NCBI GenBank assembly: GCA_023432725.1
Contig: JAEYUH010000188.1
Span: forward strand, 1 to 12,267
Reading direction: 5' to 3'
Length of the DNA stretch: 12,267 nt
Origin: Actinomycetes bacterium
GTDB taxonomy: Bacteria; Actinomycetota; Actinomycetes; Propionibacteriales; Propionibacteriaceae
Numbering within the stretch: the first letter of the stretch is position 1; each line of letters starts with the position of its first letter. A program made the position numbers and the translations under genes. Below the pieces are notes generated by a model. It saw only the letters and a program-made list of their open reading frames with translations. It was not told where the DNA came from and searched no databases. This document shows, piece after piece, positions 1-6,689 of this stretch.

Positions 1-230
1 TGCGCTCCCGGCACGACGACGTCCGGCTGACGAGGCTCACCCCGCGGGAGCGCGAGGTGCTGGCGCTGATGGCCAACGGCGCGTCCAACAACCAGATCGC
101 CGAGGAACTGGTGGTGACCCCCGCCGCGGTGGCCAAGCACGTCGCCAACGTGTTCGCCAAGCTCGACCTCGGCCCGGACGAGGAGAACCGCAGGGTGCGG
201 GCCGTCCTGGCCTACCTGAACCCGTCCTAG
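1..230 (+). CDS. LuxR-type response regulator, C-terminal DNA-binding part (5' truncated)
   Basis: The frame is open from the window edge to TAG at 228-230 and leaves 75 residues of a longer protein. It contains a complete LuxR/NarL-type helix-turn-helix: LTPREREVLALMANG is the conserved entry helix, NNQIAEELVVTPAAVAKHV covers the scaffold and recognition helices, and VFAKLDL closes the domain. The tail ([15 protein letters not shown]) resembles the end of actinobacterial two-component response regulators. A receiver or other sensor domain should therefore lie to the left, outside the window. The role is DNA binding and transcription control; its targets are unknown. The gene ends head-on against the MFS gene, the two stops overlapping in CTAG at 227-230, so they are not co-transcribed. 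The HTH family is certain; the response-regulator assignment is inferred. Confidence 0.88.
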   Translation, partial: RSRHDDVRLTRLTPREREVLALMANGASNNQIAEELVVTPAAVAKHVANVFAKLDLGPDEENRRVRAVLAYLNPS

Positions 231-1486
231 CTCGCGGACACCAGGTCGACGGTCGGCGGGGTGGCAGTGCGGGCACGCAGGTTCCGCACCTCGGGCGACA
301 GCAGCGCCAGCAGGGTGGTGACGAGGCTGACCACGCCCGCCCCGATCAGCGCCGTGTGGACGCCGAACGCCAGCGTCGCCGGGCCGGCCAGGGCCAGCCC
401 GATCGGCCCCAGCATCAGCGAGCCGAGGGCGTCGTAGGACGCGACCCGGGAGAGCGACTCGGCGGGCACCTCGTTCTGCATGGTGGTCATCCACCACACG
501 CCGAACAGCTCGAAGGCCATCCCCATCGCGAACGCGGCCACCACGATCGCCGGCAGCGGAGCGCTGACGCCGAGCAGGAACGCAGGTGCACCGGCGGTGA
601 AGGTGAGCAGCGTGGCCGTCAGGATCGGACGGCGCGGCCGCCACACCAGCGCCAGGCCGACGCCCACCACGGCGCCCACGGCCTCGGAGGCGAGGAAGGT
701 GGTCCACACCGTGGGCCCGCCCAGCTCGGTCTCGGCCACCACGGGCCCGAACACGCCGTGGGCGGCCTGCAGCACCATCACCATCACCGAGAACTGCAGC
801 ACCACCACCCACAGCCACTGGCGGGAGCGGAACTCGGCCCAGCCCTCCACGAGTTGGCGAAGCGGGCTGTCGGAGCTGCCGGCCAGGGTGCCGGTGAGCG
901 AGGGTAGCCCCAGGACCAAGATCCCGGCGACGAGGTACAGCACGCCCGCCACCACCATCGCCCAACCGCCACCCAGCCACACCACGACGGCGCCGCCGGC
1001 CACGAGACCGGCCAGCCGGGCGCCGGACGAGCCGCCGCTGAGCCAGGCGTTGGCCTGCTGCAGGTCGCGGGGCGGCACCAGGTCGGGGATGATCCCGGTC
1101 AGCGCCGGGTACACAGCGGCGCCGGCCGTGCCCGCCAGGGCGGCCGCCAGGCAGAGCGCCCACACCGGAGCGGGGCCGAACAGCATCATCAGGCCGATCG
1201 AGCCGAGCGCGACGCCGGTGAGGAACTCGCCCCACCGCAGCACGTGGGCGCGCGGGTAGCGGTCGGCGATCACGCCGCCGACCAGCATGAACACGACCTG
1301 CGGGGTCATCTGCGCCGCCAGCACCAGCGAGAGCGTGCCGGCGTCCGCCCCCGGCATCCTGAGCACGCCGAAGGCGAGCGCCACCGGCGCGAACGCCATG
1401 CCGAGCATGGAGATCGTGCGGGCGACCAGCAGGGTCAGGAACGGACGGTTCTCGAGCAGCGCGCGCGCCGAGATCGAGGCGGACAT
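227..1486 (-). CDS. MFS transporter (DHA3/MFS_3-like putative exporter)
   Basis: This is a 419-residue polytopic membrane protein with about 12 predicted hydrophobic segments, the normal size of a 12-helix major facilitator. The loop after the second segment carries MFS motif A ([11 protein letters not shown], residues 70-80, with Asp75 and Arg76). The general pattern resembles the DHA3/MFS_3 group (EntS-like exporters and macrolide-efflux relatives), so proton-driven export of a small hydrophobic compound is the likely role; the substrate cannot be read from sequence. I chose ATG at 1484-1486 because GGAAGG lies about nine bases upstream and the N-terminus [16 protein letters not shown] leads directly into helix 1. 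The frame stays open upstream to 1735, but that part is non-membrane, Arg/Ser-rich and overlaps the divergent gene. The neighbour at 1593 is divergent and may share its regulation. Confidence 0.9.
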   Translation of the reverse strand: MSASISARALLENRPFLTLLVARTISMLGMAFAPVALAFGVLRMPGADAGTLSLVLAAQMTPQVVFMLVGGVIADRYPRAHVLRWGEFLTGVALGSIGLMMLFGPAPVWALCLAAALAGTAGAAVYPALTGIIPDLVPPRDLQQANAWLSGGSSGARLAGLVAGGAVVVWLGGGWAMVVAGVLYLVAGILVLGLPSLTGTLAGSSDSPLRQLVEGWAEFRSRQWLWVVVLQFSVMVMVLQAAHGVFGPVVAETELGGPTVWTTFLASEAVGAVVGVGLALVWRPRRPILTATLLTFTAGAPAFLLGVSAPLPAIVVAAFAMGMAFELFGVWWMTTMQNEVPAESLSRVASYDALGSLMLGPIGLALAGPATLAFGVHTALIGAGVVSLVTTLLALLSPEVRNLRARTATPPTVDLVSAS

Positions 1487-1513
1487 CGTGGTGGGCCTTC
1501 CAGAAGCAGACAG

Positions 1514-1557
1514 CCGTCCAGTTTCCACCCGCCGCGTTCGCCACGCAAACCGGACGG
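1514..1557. repeat. Imperfect 11-bp inverted repeat in the MFS/monooxygenase divergent promoter region
   Basis: CCGTCCAGTTT at 1514-1524 is matched by AAACCGGACGG at 1547-1557, the reverse complement with one mismatch in 11. The arm centres are 33 bp apart, close to three helical turns, so a regulator could contact both arms from one DNA face. The repeat lies between the exporter start (1486) and the monooxygenase start (1593), where an operator for a divergent pair would be expected. A second short repeat, CGGGT-GCCA-ACCCG, sits at 1555-1568. The operator role is inference; no regulator gene is adjacent. Confidence 0.45.
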
Positions 1558-1580
1558 GTGCCAACCCGCGCCGGGTGGCG

Positions 1581-1586
1581 CAGACT
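1581..1586 (+). promoter_or_regulatory. Possible -10 hexamer for a leaderless start of the LsrG-like gene
   Basis: CAGACT ends six bases before the ATG at 1593, the spacing expected if transcription starts at or next to the initiation codon. GTGCCA at 1558-1563, 17 bases upstream, is a partial -35 match. The alternative is a normal leader using the G-run at 1587-1591 as a very close ribosome-binding site. The same hexamer with the same spacing occurs before the gene at 3276. Confidence 0.3.
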
Positions 1587-1592
1587 GGGGGC

Positions 1593-1898
1593 ATGCTCAT
1601 CGTCCATGTTCTGGTCCGTGTCCTGCCCGACAAGGTCGAGGAGTTCGCCGCCGCCTCGGCGGAGAACGCGCGGCACTCGATCAGGGAGCCGGGGATCGCC
1701 CGATTCGACGTCCTGCAGGCCGCCGACGACCCCACCCGGTTCGTGCTCGTCGAGGTCTACCGGACGGCGGAGGCGGCCACCGATCACAAGCAGACAGCCC
1801 ACTACGCTGCCTGGCGCGACGCCGTGGCGCCGATGATGGCCGAGCCGCGGAGCTCGCAGAAGTACAGCCAGGTCTTCCCCGAGGCCGTCTTCCTCTGA
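1593..1898 (+). CDS. LsrG-like antibiotic biosynthesis monooxygenase (ABM) fold protein
   Basis: This 101-residue protein has the length and pattern of the ABM dimeric alpha/beta-barrel family (YgiN/LsrG type). The diagnostic stretches are the opening strand [18 protein letters not shown], then [30 protein letters not shown], and [13 protein letters not shown] near the C-terminus. From memory, this order of motifs resembles E. coli LsrG (the phospho-AI-2 isomerase) more than actinorhodin-type oxygenases. Members of the family act on quinols or small carbonyl compounds without cofactors, or have no known activity. The start ATG directly follows a G-run; the longer frame beginning at 1287 runs antisense through the exporter and is unlikely to be translated. 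The gene is divergent from the exporter, so both may respond to one compound. It ends seven bases from the stop of the convergent membrane-protein gene. Confidence 0.85.
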   Translation: MLIVHVLVRVLPDKVEEFAAASAENARHSIREPGIARFDVLQAADDPTRFVLVEVYRTAEAATDHKQTAHYAAWRDAVAPMMAEPRSSQKYSQVFPEAVFL

Positions 1899-1911
1899 GT
1901 AACGCTCAGGG
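1893..1911. terminator. Possible bidirectional terminator hairpin between convergent genes
   Basis: CTGAG-TAACG-CTCAG forms a perfect five-base-pair stem that includes both convergent TGA stops (1896-1898 on plus, 1906-1908 on minus). One G-U and one more G-C pair extend it to about seven pairs. There is no T-tract on either side, so it is a weak or non-canonical terminator candidate. Confidence 0.3.
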
Positions 1912-2355
1912 CCGCAGCGTGGCCCGCCACCACAGCGCGAGACCGAGCTCGACGATCCCGAGGCCCGCAATCACAGGCTGCAGGAAGAAGTAGACCTGCA
2001 GGACCGCCAGCTGCATCACTATCCACACCAGCAGGGACGCCCCGGCGAGCACCCCGGCCAGGATGCCGAGACCGGCCGAACGGGGCAGGACGAGGACCGG
2101 CAGGGCCGCCAGCAGGTGGGGCACCCCGACCAGCCCGATCAGCAGCCAGCCCGGCCCCACCCAGGAGTCGAACGGGGTGCGGACCAGCCACTCCACCGGG
2201 AGCTGCCAGGTGTCGGTGATCAACCCCTGACCGCCGGAGAACGCCTGGTAGGCGACGAAGAGTTCGACGACCGCGAGCGTCCACGCCTGCCACGGACGGG
2301 TGCGGGGCCGGCGCGGCGCGGTGAGGTCGGGGGCGGAGGGCATCGGGGTTGTCAT
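1906..2355 (-). CDS. Small four-helix membrane protein of unknown function
   Basis: The 149-residue product has a short Pro/Arg-rich N-terminus followed by four likely transmembrane segments at about residues 24-44, 65-89, 93-118 and 120-145. The Arg-rich start (RRPRTRP) and the positive-inside rule suggest a cytoplasmic N-terminus. I do not recognise a catalytic motif or a named family. The start is well supported: AGGAG lies six bases before the ATG at 2353-2355. The channel-like gene upstream on the same strand ends 79 bases away, so co-transcription is possible but not shown. Antisense frames here are lower in quality and have no ribosome-binding site. The coding call is firm; the function is unknown. 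Confidence 0.78.
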   Translation of the reverse strand: MTTPMPSAPDLTAPRRPRTRPWQAWTLAVVELFVAYQAFSGGQGLITDTWQLPVEWLVRTPFDSWVGPGWLLIGLVGVPHLLAALPVLVLPRSAGLGILAGVLAGASLLVWIVMQLAVLQVYFFLQPVIAGLGIVELGLALWWRATLRP

Positions 2356-2434
2356 GGCGCGCTCCTGAGCGTCGATTCAGCGCCCCTCAGTGTCCTCCTG
2401 GTTGGCCGGGCCTGCAGACGTTTCAGGACAGTCG

Positions 2435-3139
2435 TCAGCGCCGTCGCGGGCCTCGGGCCACCCGGCCCGCGATCGTCAGCCCCACGATCCGCGACACGGC
2501 CACGGCAAGGAACATCATCCCCGCCACCTGCTGCACCATCACCACCGAGCGGGCCAGCGGGGTGACCGGGACGACATCGGACAGGCCGGTGCTGCTCATC
2601 GTGGTGGTGGACAGGAAGAGCAGTTCCAGCCAGGTCCGTGGGGCGTCCGGTTCGACAGCCGCGACGAACGACCCCGGAACCACGCCCTGGACGGCGGAGT
2701 AGGCGTAGGCCCACAACCAGACCGCGACCGTGAACGTCGCTCCGATCGCCCAGATCTCGTCGCCGGTCACCTCGTCGTCGGCGAACATGTACCGCAGCAG
2801 CCCGACCAGCGTGTACGCGTAGAAGGCGACGTGCACCACGTCCGAAACCAGGTGCCACGGTTGGGCGCCCGCGGTCGCCCAGTCGGTGATGGTGAGGGCG
2901 ACCGCAGGGACGCCGATCAGCAGGCCCAGCCAGGTGTACGCGGGGGTGGCCCGGACGACGGCCAGCGCGAGCACCACGACGAGCATCCCGAACAGCGACA
3001 GCCCCAGCCGCCCCACGGAGTTGGCGGGGGAGTCGTCGACGAAGGCGTAGAGCAGCATGCCGAGCAACTGCACGATGAGGAGGACAGCGGAGGGGTGGGT
3101 GCGCACCCACCGCCAGCCCCGCGCCAGCCTGTGCTGCAT
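2435..3139 (-). CDS. Potassium-channel-like (Ion_trans_2-type) membrane protein with an unusual selectivity filter
   Basis: The 234-residue protein has about six hydrophobic segments (roughly 17-34, 46-64, 68-86, 99-118, 128-150 and 196-216) with a pore-helix/filter segment at 168-190 before the last. The pore region aligns with KcsA: TTVGYGDLYPVT in KcsA corresponds to SSTGLSDVVPVT here (residues 182-193), followed by an S6-like helix containing the usual VAG. The filter VGYG is therefore replaced by TGLS, keeping the first Gly (185) and the following Asp (188). The fourth segment has no regular Arg/Lys ladder, so voltage sensing of the usual kind is unlikely. The ATG at 3137-3139 follows AAGGGGG. 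Likely role: an ion-conducting pore in the plasma membrane, but ion preference cannot be assumed to be K+. There is no fused RCK/TrkA domain; only 13 residues follow the last helix. It is divergent from the DUF222 gene. Confidence 0.82.
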   Translation of the reverse strand: MQHRLARGWRWVRTHPSAVLLIVQLLGMLLYAFVDDSPANSVGRLGLSLFGMLVVVLALAVVRATPAYTWLGLLIGVPAVALTITDWATAGAQPWHLVSDVVHVAFYAYTLVGLLRYMFADDEVTGDEIWAIGATFTVAVWLWAYAYSAVQGVVPGSFVAAVEPDAPRTWLELLFLSTTTMSSTGLSDVVPVTPLARSVVMVQQVAGMMFLAVAVSRIVGLTIAGRVARGPRRR

Positions 3140-3222
3140 GCCACCCCCTTACCCTGCTCGTCCAGGATCACCATGATGCTCCCGGTTCCTGGGGTTCGTC
3201 GGGGATTGTGGATATCCGGGCG

Positions 3223-3228
3223 TTGACA
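3223..3228 (+). promoter_or_regulatory. Exact TTGACA, possible -35 box upstream of the DUF222/HNH gene
   Basis: An exact TTGACA is rare in such GC-rich DNA and sits 47 bases before the ATG at 3276. At 16-18 bases downstream there is only a poor -10 (AACTGT at 3245-3250). It competes with the CAGACT at 3264-3269, which would give a leaderless transcript, and the two are too far apart to form one promoter. Confidence 0.3.
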
Positions 3229-3263
3229 AGGCAAATCGGCCCGGAACTGTCAGTGTCGGCGGG

Positions 3264-3269
3264 CAGACT
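3264..3269 (+). promoter_or_regulatory. Possible -10 hexamer for a leaderless start of the DUF222/HNH gene
   Basis: CAGACT ends exactly six bases before the ATG at 3276, and there is no Shine-Dalgarno sequence in the intervening bases (TGAGCC). This geometry matches leaderless transcripts common in Actinomycetota and repeats that seen at 1581-1593. Confidence 0.3.
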
Positions 3270-3275
3270 TGAGCC

Positions 3276-4661
3276 ATGGTTGGGATGGCGTCGAGGCCCG
3301 GGAAGCCGGCGATCGAACGGCTGCGCCGGGCGGTGCGGGCCGAGCGCCGCGCGCAGGCCGAGCAGGCTGCCGCCATCCTCGCGCTCGCCGAAGAGGCCGA
3401 CTGGTCCGAGGCCGACGAGTTCGACGTGGTCGGAACTCGTGCAGTCCGGATCGGTGCCGACGGCACCCGGCTGGTCGACGAGCACCTGCCCCTCGAGGTG
3501 GCTGCGGCGCTCGGCATATCGGTCGACGCGGCCATCTGGCTGGTGCGCGACGTCCTCAACCTCGCGGCGCGGCTGCCGTCGGTCTGGCAAGCGGTGCAGC
3601 AGGGGGTCTTCCCGCTGTGGCGGGCCCGTGACCTGGCGCAGCGCACCGAGGCCGCCGGGCTCGATGTTGCCGAGTGCCGGCAGGTTGACGCGGCCCTCGC
3701 GCCGGCACTGACGACCGTGGGGTGGCGGCGGCTGAGCCGGCTCGTCCGGGCGCACCTGCTCGCCGTGGCGCCAGCGAAGCTGCAGGCGCAGGCCGAGCAG
3801 TCACGGGCGGCGCGCTACGTGCGCACCGGGATTCTTGAGGACGATCCGGCCACCAGTTGGCTGGCCGGTCGGGTCGACGCCGCCGACGCCCGCGGGTTCG
3901 ACGCACTGCTCGACCGGATCGCCGACGGGCTCGCCGCCCGCGGCGAGGAGGGCGAGCGCGACCTGCTGCGTGCCCGTGCGCTTGGCCTGCTCGGCGAGGA
4001 CCTGGGCGAGGTGGTCGGCCTGATCGACCACGAGCCGGGTCATGAGGCGCGGGTCGCCGCGGCAGGGGACGTCTCCAGGCGGATCCGGCGGGAGCGCCGG
4101 CCGGATCAGGTCTACCTGCACCTGCCTGCCACCGCCTGCGGTGCCGATGGCGTGGTCGACATCGAGCGGATCGGCCCCGCGCTGGTCGAGCAGGTGCGGA
4201 CGCTGCTGGGCGACCGCCCGATCCGGCTGGCGCCGGTGGTGTACGCCGGCGCGAGCCCGCGGGTAGTGGACGGCTACACGATCCCCGCTGCCATCCGCGA
4301 GGACGTCGCGGTGCGCGACCGGGTCGAGGTGTTCCCGTTCAGCAGCCGTAGCCCGCGTTCCTGCGACCTCGACCACACCGTGCCCTACGTCGACGGTGAG
4401 GCGGGGCAGACCCGCCCGGGAAACCTCGGACCGCTCGGACGCCGGGCGCACCGTGCCAAGACCCACGGCGGCTGGCGGCTGGAGCAGCCGACCCCCGGGG
4501 TGTTCTGGTGGACCAGCCCTCGCGGTCAGGTCTTCCGGATCAGCCCCAAGGGCACTCTGGATCTCACCCCTGGCCACCCGGAGGGTCCGCTGTGGCGGAC
4601 GGCCTGGCGCTTCTTCGACGACCGCACCAACCCGGACGGAACCTGGCGCGGACCACCCTGA
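3276..4661 (+). CDS. DUF222 / HNH endonuclease domain protein (13E12 family)
   Basis: The 461-residue product has the two-part layout of the actinobacterial DUF222-HNH family. A long helical DUF222 region covers about residues 30-280 (SVDAAIWLVRDVLNLAARLP and GVFPLWRARDLA are typical), and a C-terminal HNH nuclease-like module covers about 350-430. HNH residues visible are Asp366/His367 in CDLDHTVPY, Asn383 in PGNLGPL, and His392 and His397 in HRAKTHGGW. The CxxC-type zinc knuckle found in many relatives before DLDH is absent; this stretch reads FPFSSRSPRSC. A more common HH pair before RxKTH appears as AH here. The nuclease activity and biological role of the family are not settled; members often occur in many genomic copies. 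A second ATG at 3285 is possible. The gene converges on ogt with a ten-base gap. Confidence 0.9.
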   Translation: MVGMASRPGKPAIERLRRAVRAERRAQAEQAAAILALAEEADWSEADEFDVVGTRAVRIGADGTRLVDEHLPLEVAAALGISVDAAIWLVRDVLNLAARLPSVWQAVQQGVFPLWRARDLAQRTEAAGLDVAECRQVDAALAPALTTVGWRRLSRLVRAHLLAVAPAKLQAQAEQSRAARYVRTGILEDDPATSWLAGRVDAADARGFDALLDRIADGLAARGEEGERDLLRARALGLLGEDLGEVVGLIDHEPGHEARVAAAGDVSRRIRRERRPDQVYLHLPATACGADGVVDIERIGPALVEQVRTLLGDRPIRLAPVVYAGASPRVVDGYTIPAAIREDVAVRDRVEVFPFSSRSPRSCDLDHTVPYVDGEAGQTRPGNLGPLGRRAHRAKTHGGWRLEQPTPGVFWWTSPRGQVFRISPKGTLDLTPGHPEGPLWRTAWRFFDDRTNPDGTWRGPP

Positions 4662-4674
4662 CCGTCGCCGGTCA
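4659..4674. terminator. Palindromic hairpin joining two convergent stop codons
   Basis: TGACCG-TCGC-CGGTCA is a perfect six-base-pair stem with a four-base loop. Its outer triplets are the TGA stops of the DUF222 gene (plus) and of ogt (minus). It has no T-tract, so if it terminates transcription it would be a short bidirectional element; it could also be a by-product of tight convergent packing. Confidence 0.3.
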
Positions 4675-5142
4675 CACCAGGGCGGGGTTCTCCAGGTCGA
4701 GCAGGGTGCGCTTGCGGTCGATCCCGCCGGCGTACCCGGTCAGGGTGCCGTCCGCCCCGATCACCCGGTGGCAGGGCACCACGATCGGGATGGGGTTGCG
4801 GCTGTTGGCCAGGCCCACCGCCCGTGAGGCGGCGTTGGTGAGGCCCAGCCGGTGCGCGATCTCGCCGTAGCTGGCGGTCTGGCCGTACCCGATCTTCCGG
4901 AGCTCGGCCCACACCCTGAGCTGGAAGTCCGTGCCGACCGGGGTCAGCGGCAGGTCGAACTCGGTACGGGTGCCGGCGAAGTACTCCGCCAGCTGCGTGG
5001 CGGTCGCGCGCAGTACCGGGTGGTCGTCGTCGCGGTCACCGAAGCTGATCTCGCTGAACGGGGTGAACTCGATGGCGGCCAGCCCGTGTCCGTTCGCGGT
5101 CAGGCGCAGCGGCCCGACGGGGGAGTCAATCACTGTCCACAT
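4672..5142 (-). CDS. ogt: Methylated-DNA--[protein]-cysteine S-methyltransferase
   Basis: This 156-residue suicide repair protein transfers methyl or alkyl groups from O6-alkylguanine (and O4-alkylthymine) in DNA to its own cysteine. The active-site motif PCHRVIG is present with Cys124 as acceptor. The Arg finger lies in SRAVG (Arg107), the winged-helix entry in FQLRVWAELRKIGYGQTASYGEIA, and the closing YAGGIDRKRTLLDLE is typical. Length matches the Ogt type. ATG at 5140-5142 is chosen because GAGGAG lies six bases upstream and the protein starts at the usual MWTVIDSPVG; the longer open frame upstream is antisense-like shadow of the preceding gene. The start lies inside the last codons of the Ada-AlkA fusion (17-base overlap), so translation is probably coupled and the two proteins form one alkylation-repair operon. 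Confidence 0.96.
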   Translation of the reverse strand: MWTVIDSPVGPLRLTANGHGLAAIEFTPFSEISFGDRDDDHPVLRATATQLAEYFAGTRTEFDLPLTPVGTDFQLRVWAELRKIGYGQTASYGEIAHRLGLTNAASRAVGLANSRNPIPIVVPCHRVIGADGTLTGYAGGIDRKRTLLDLENPALV

Positions 5143-6628
5143 GGTTCTCCTCAGGGTCGAGCAGGGTGGCCCACAACAGGGTCTGGGCGTACGAGCGCCA
5201 CGGCCGCCAGCGCTCGGCCAGCCGGGCGGCCTCGGCGGGGTCCGCGCCGAGCCGCGAAAGCGCCTGCCGGGTGCCGAGGTCGGTCGGCAGGAAAGCGTCC
5301 GGATCGCCGAGCGCGCGCAGCGCGATGTAGGACGCGGTCCACTCCCCGATCCCCGGCAGCGCCAGCAACCGGGCGCGGGTCCGGTGTCGTTCGGGGCCAC
5401 GGTCGAGCGCGAGGTCGCCGCTCGCCAGCGCTGCGGCCAGGCCGACCAGGGCCCTGCCCCTCGCCCGCGGCATCGGGAGCTCGTCGGGGTCGAGGCCCGC
5501 CAGCGTGGCCGCGGAGGGGAACAGGTGGGTGAGTCCGTCCCTGACCGCGTCGGCGGCGAGCGGCCGGCCGTGGCGCGCCACCAGGCGGGCCAGGACCGTG
5601 CGTGCGCCGGCTACCGAGACCTGCTGGCCGACCACGGCGCGAATGGCGAGTTCGGCGCCGTCCACGTGGCCGGGCACCCGGTGGCCGGGCCGGCGGGCCA
5701 GCACGGGGCCGAGCAGCGGGTCCCCTGACAGCGTGGCGGTGACCGCGACCGGGTCGCAGTCGGCGTCCAGCAGCCGGCGCGCCCGCTCGACGGCTGCCCC
5801 GATGTCGCGCAGGTCGCCCAGCGCGAGGTCGGCGGTCACGGTTGCGGTGCCGGTCGCCGGCAGGTCGGGCAGTTCCAGCCGGACGGTTCCGGGCGCGTGC
5901 GGGAGGGCCAGGGTGCGGGCGTACCAGCCGTCTCCTGCGGCCTCCACCCCTGGCAGGGCGCGGGCGGCGAGGAAGGCGAGCAGGCCGCTGCCGAAGAACG
6001 GGGTGCGCACGGCGAGCCGCAGCCGGATGCTGCCGGGGGCCGCTGCCGGACGGCCCCGTCGTCCCCGCAGCTCGCTGGGGGTGACCCCGTAGACCTCGCG
6101 GACTGTGTGGTTGAACTGCCGGACCGATTCGAACCCGGCGGCGAAGGCGATCTCGGCGAAGCCGAGGTCGGTGGAGTCGATCAGTACCCGGGCGGTCTGC
6201 GCCCTGCGGGCCCTGGCCAGCGCCAGCGGACCGGCGCCGAGCTCACTGGTCAGCACCCGGGTGAGGTGCCGGGGGGTGTAGCCGACCCTGGCCGCCAGGC
6301 CCGGCACTCCCTCGCGGTCGACGACGCCGTCGGCGATCAGCCGCATCGCCCGTCCCGCGGTGCTGGCCTGGACGTCCCAGTCGGGGCTGCCGGGGGTGGC
6401 GTCGGGAATGCACCGCTTGCACGCCCGGTAGCCGGCCGCCTGGGCGGCAGCGGCCGTCGGGTAGAACGACACGTTCGCCCTGGCGGGAGTCCGCGCGGGG
6501 CAGCTCGGCCGGCAGTAGATGCCCGTGGTGGCCACGGCGGTGTAGAAGACGCCGTCGAACCGTCGGTCGCGCGAAGTCACCGCGCGATAGCAGGTGCCGG
6601 GGTCCGGGAGTGGGCTCACATCCCTCAT
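5126..6628 (-). CDS. Ada N-terminal / AraC HTH / AlkA fusion: alkylation-response regulator and 3-methyladenine DNA glycosylase
   Basis: The 500-residue protein has three modules. Residues 8-80 are the Ada N-terminal zinc domain with Cys39, Cys43, Cys70 and Cys73, matching E. coli Ada Cys38/42/69/72; Cys39 would accept methyl from DNA phosphotriesters and act as the switch. Residues 90-188 are an AraC-type double helix-turn-helix (FAEIAFAAGFESVRQFNHTVREVYGVTPSEL). Residues 200-490 are AlkA: an N-terminal beta domain, then the HhH-GPD domain with LLALPGIGEWTASYIALRAL and catalytic Asp450 in LPTDLGTRQ. It should remove 3-methyladenine and similar bases and activate its own operon when methylated. 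The O6-methyltransferase module of classical Ada is absent but supplied by the overlapping downstream ogt. This fused architecture is known in Actinomycetota. The ATG at 6626-6628 has GAGGCAGG just upstream. Confidence 0.95.
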   Translation of the reverse strand: MRDVSPLPDPGTCYRAVTSRDRRFDGVFYTAVATTGIYCRPSCPARTPARANVSFYPTAAAAQAAGYRACKRCIPDATPGSPDWDVQASTAGRAMRLIADGVVDREGVPGLAARVGYTPRHLTRVLTSELGAGPLALARARRAQTARVLIDSTDLGFAEIAFAAGFESVRQFNHTVREVYGVTPSELRGRRGRPAAAPGSIRLRLAVRTPFFGSGLLAFLAARALPGVEAAGDGWYARTLALPHAPGTVRLELPDLPATGTATVTADLALGDLRDIGAAVERARRLLDADCDPVAVTATLSGDPLLGPVLARRPGHRVPGHVDGAELAIRAVVGQQVSVAGARTVLARLVARHGRPLAADAVRDGLTHLFPSAATLAGLDPDELPMPRARGRALVGLAAALASGDLALDRGPERHRTRARLLALPGIGEWTASYIALRALGDPDAFLPTDLGTRQALSRLGADPAEAARLAERWRPWRSYAQTLLWATLLDPEENHVDSD

Positions 6629-6661
6629 CCTGCCTCGGCAAGGGCGAGGTTCCTAGCGGGA

Positions 6662-6689
6662 ATCGGACACCGCCGCGATCGGTGTCGAT
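6662..6689. repeat. Inverted repeat overlapping the ECF42-like -35 element
   Basis: ATCGGACACCG (6662-6672) and CGGTGTCGAT (6680-6689) are inverted copies differing by one bulged G, separated by seven bases. The right arm contains the TGTCGA -35 element of the YCII promoter; the left arm read on the minus strand gives TGTCCG, a near copy facing the Ada-AlkA gene. It could be an operator in this divergent region or an imperfect second sigma site. Confidence 0.4.

Noticed and set aside
1487..1735. N-terminal extension of the MFS frame beyond the ATG at 1486.
   Set aside because: The added 83 residues are not membrane-like, overlap the divergent LsrG-like gene, and the inner ATG has a good ribosome-binding site.
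2391..2430. TGTCCT...AGGACA inverted repeat in the 79-base gap between the channel gene and the small membrane protein gene.
   Set aside because: Arms are only six bases with a 28-base loop, which is expected by chance at this length and GC content.
3168..4577. Minus-strand frames antisense to the DUF222/HNH gene.
   Set aside because: No family features and no ribosome-binding sites; the plus-strand gene explains the region fully.
3276..4661. Idea that the DUF222/HNH gene is a mobile-element or homing endonuclease insertion.
   Set aside because: There are no terminal repeats, target duplications, intron or intein boundaries, or disrupted neighbours; the family is a normal resident of actinobacterial chromosomes.
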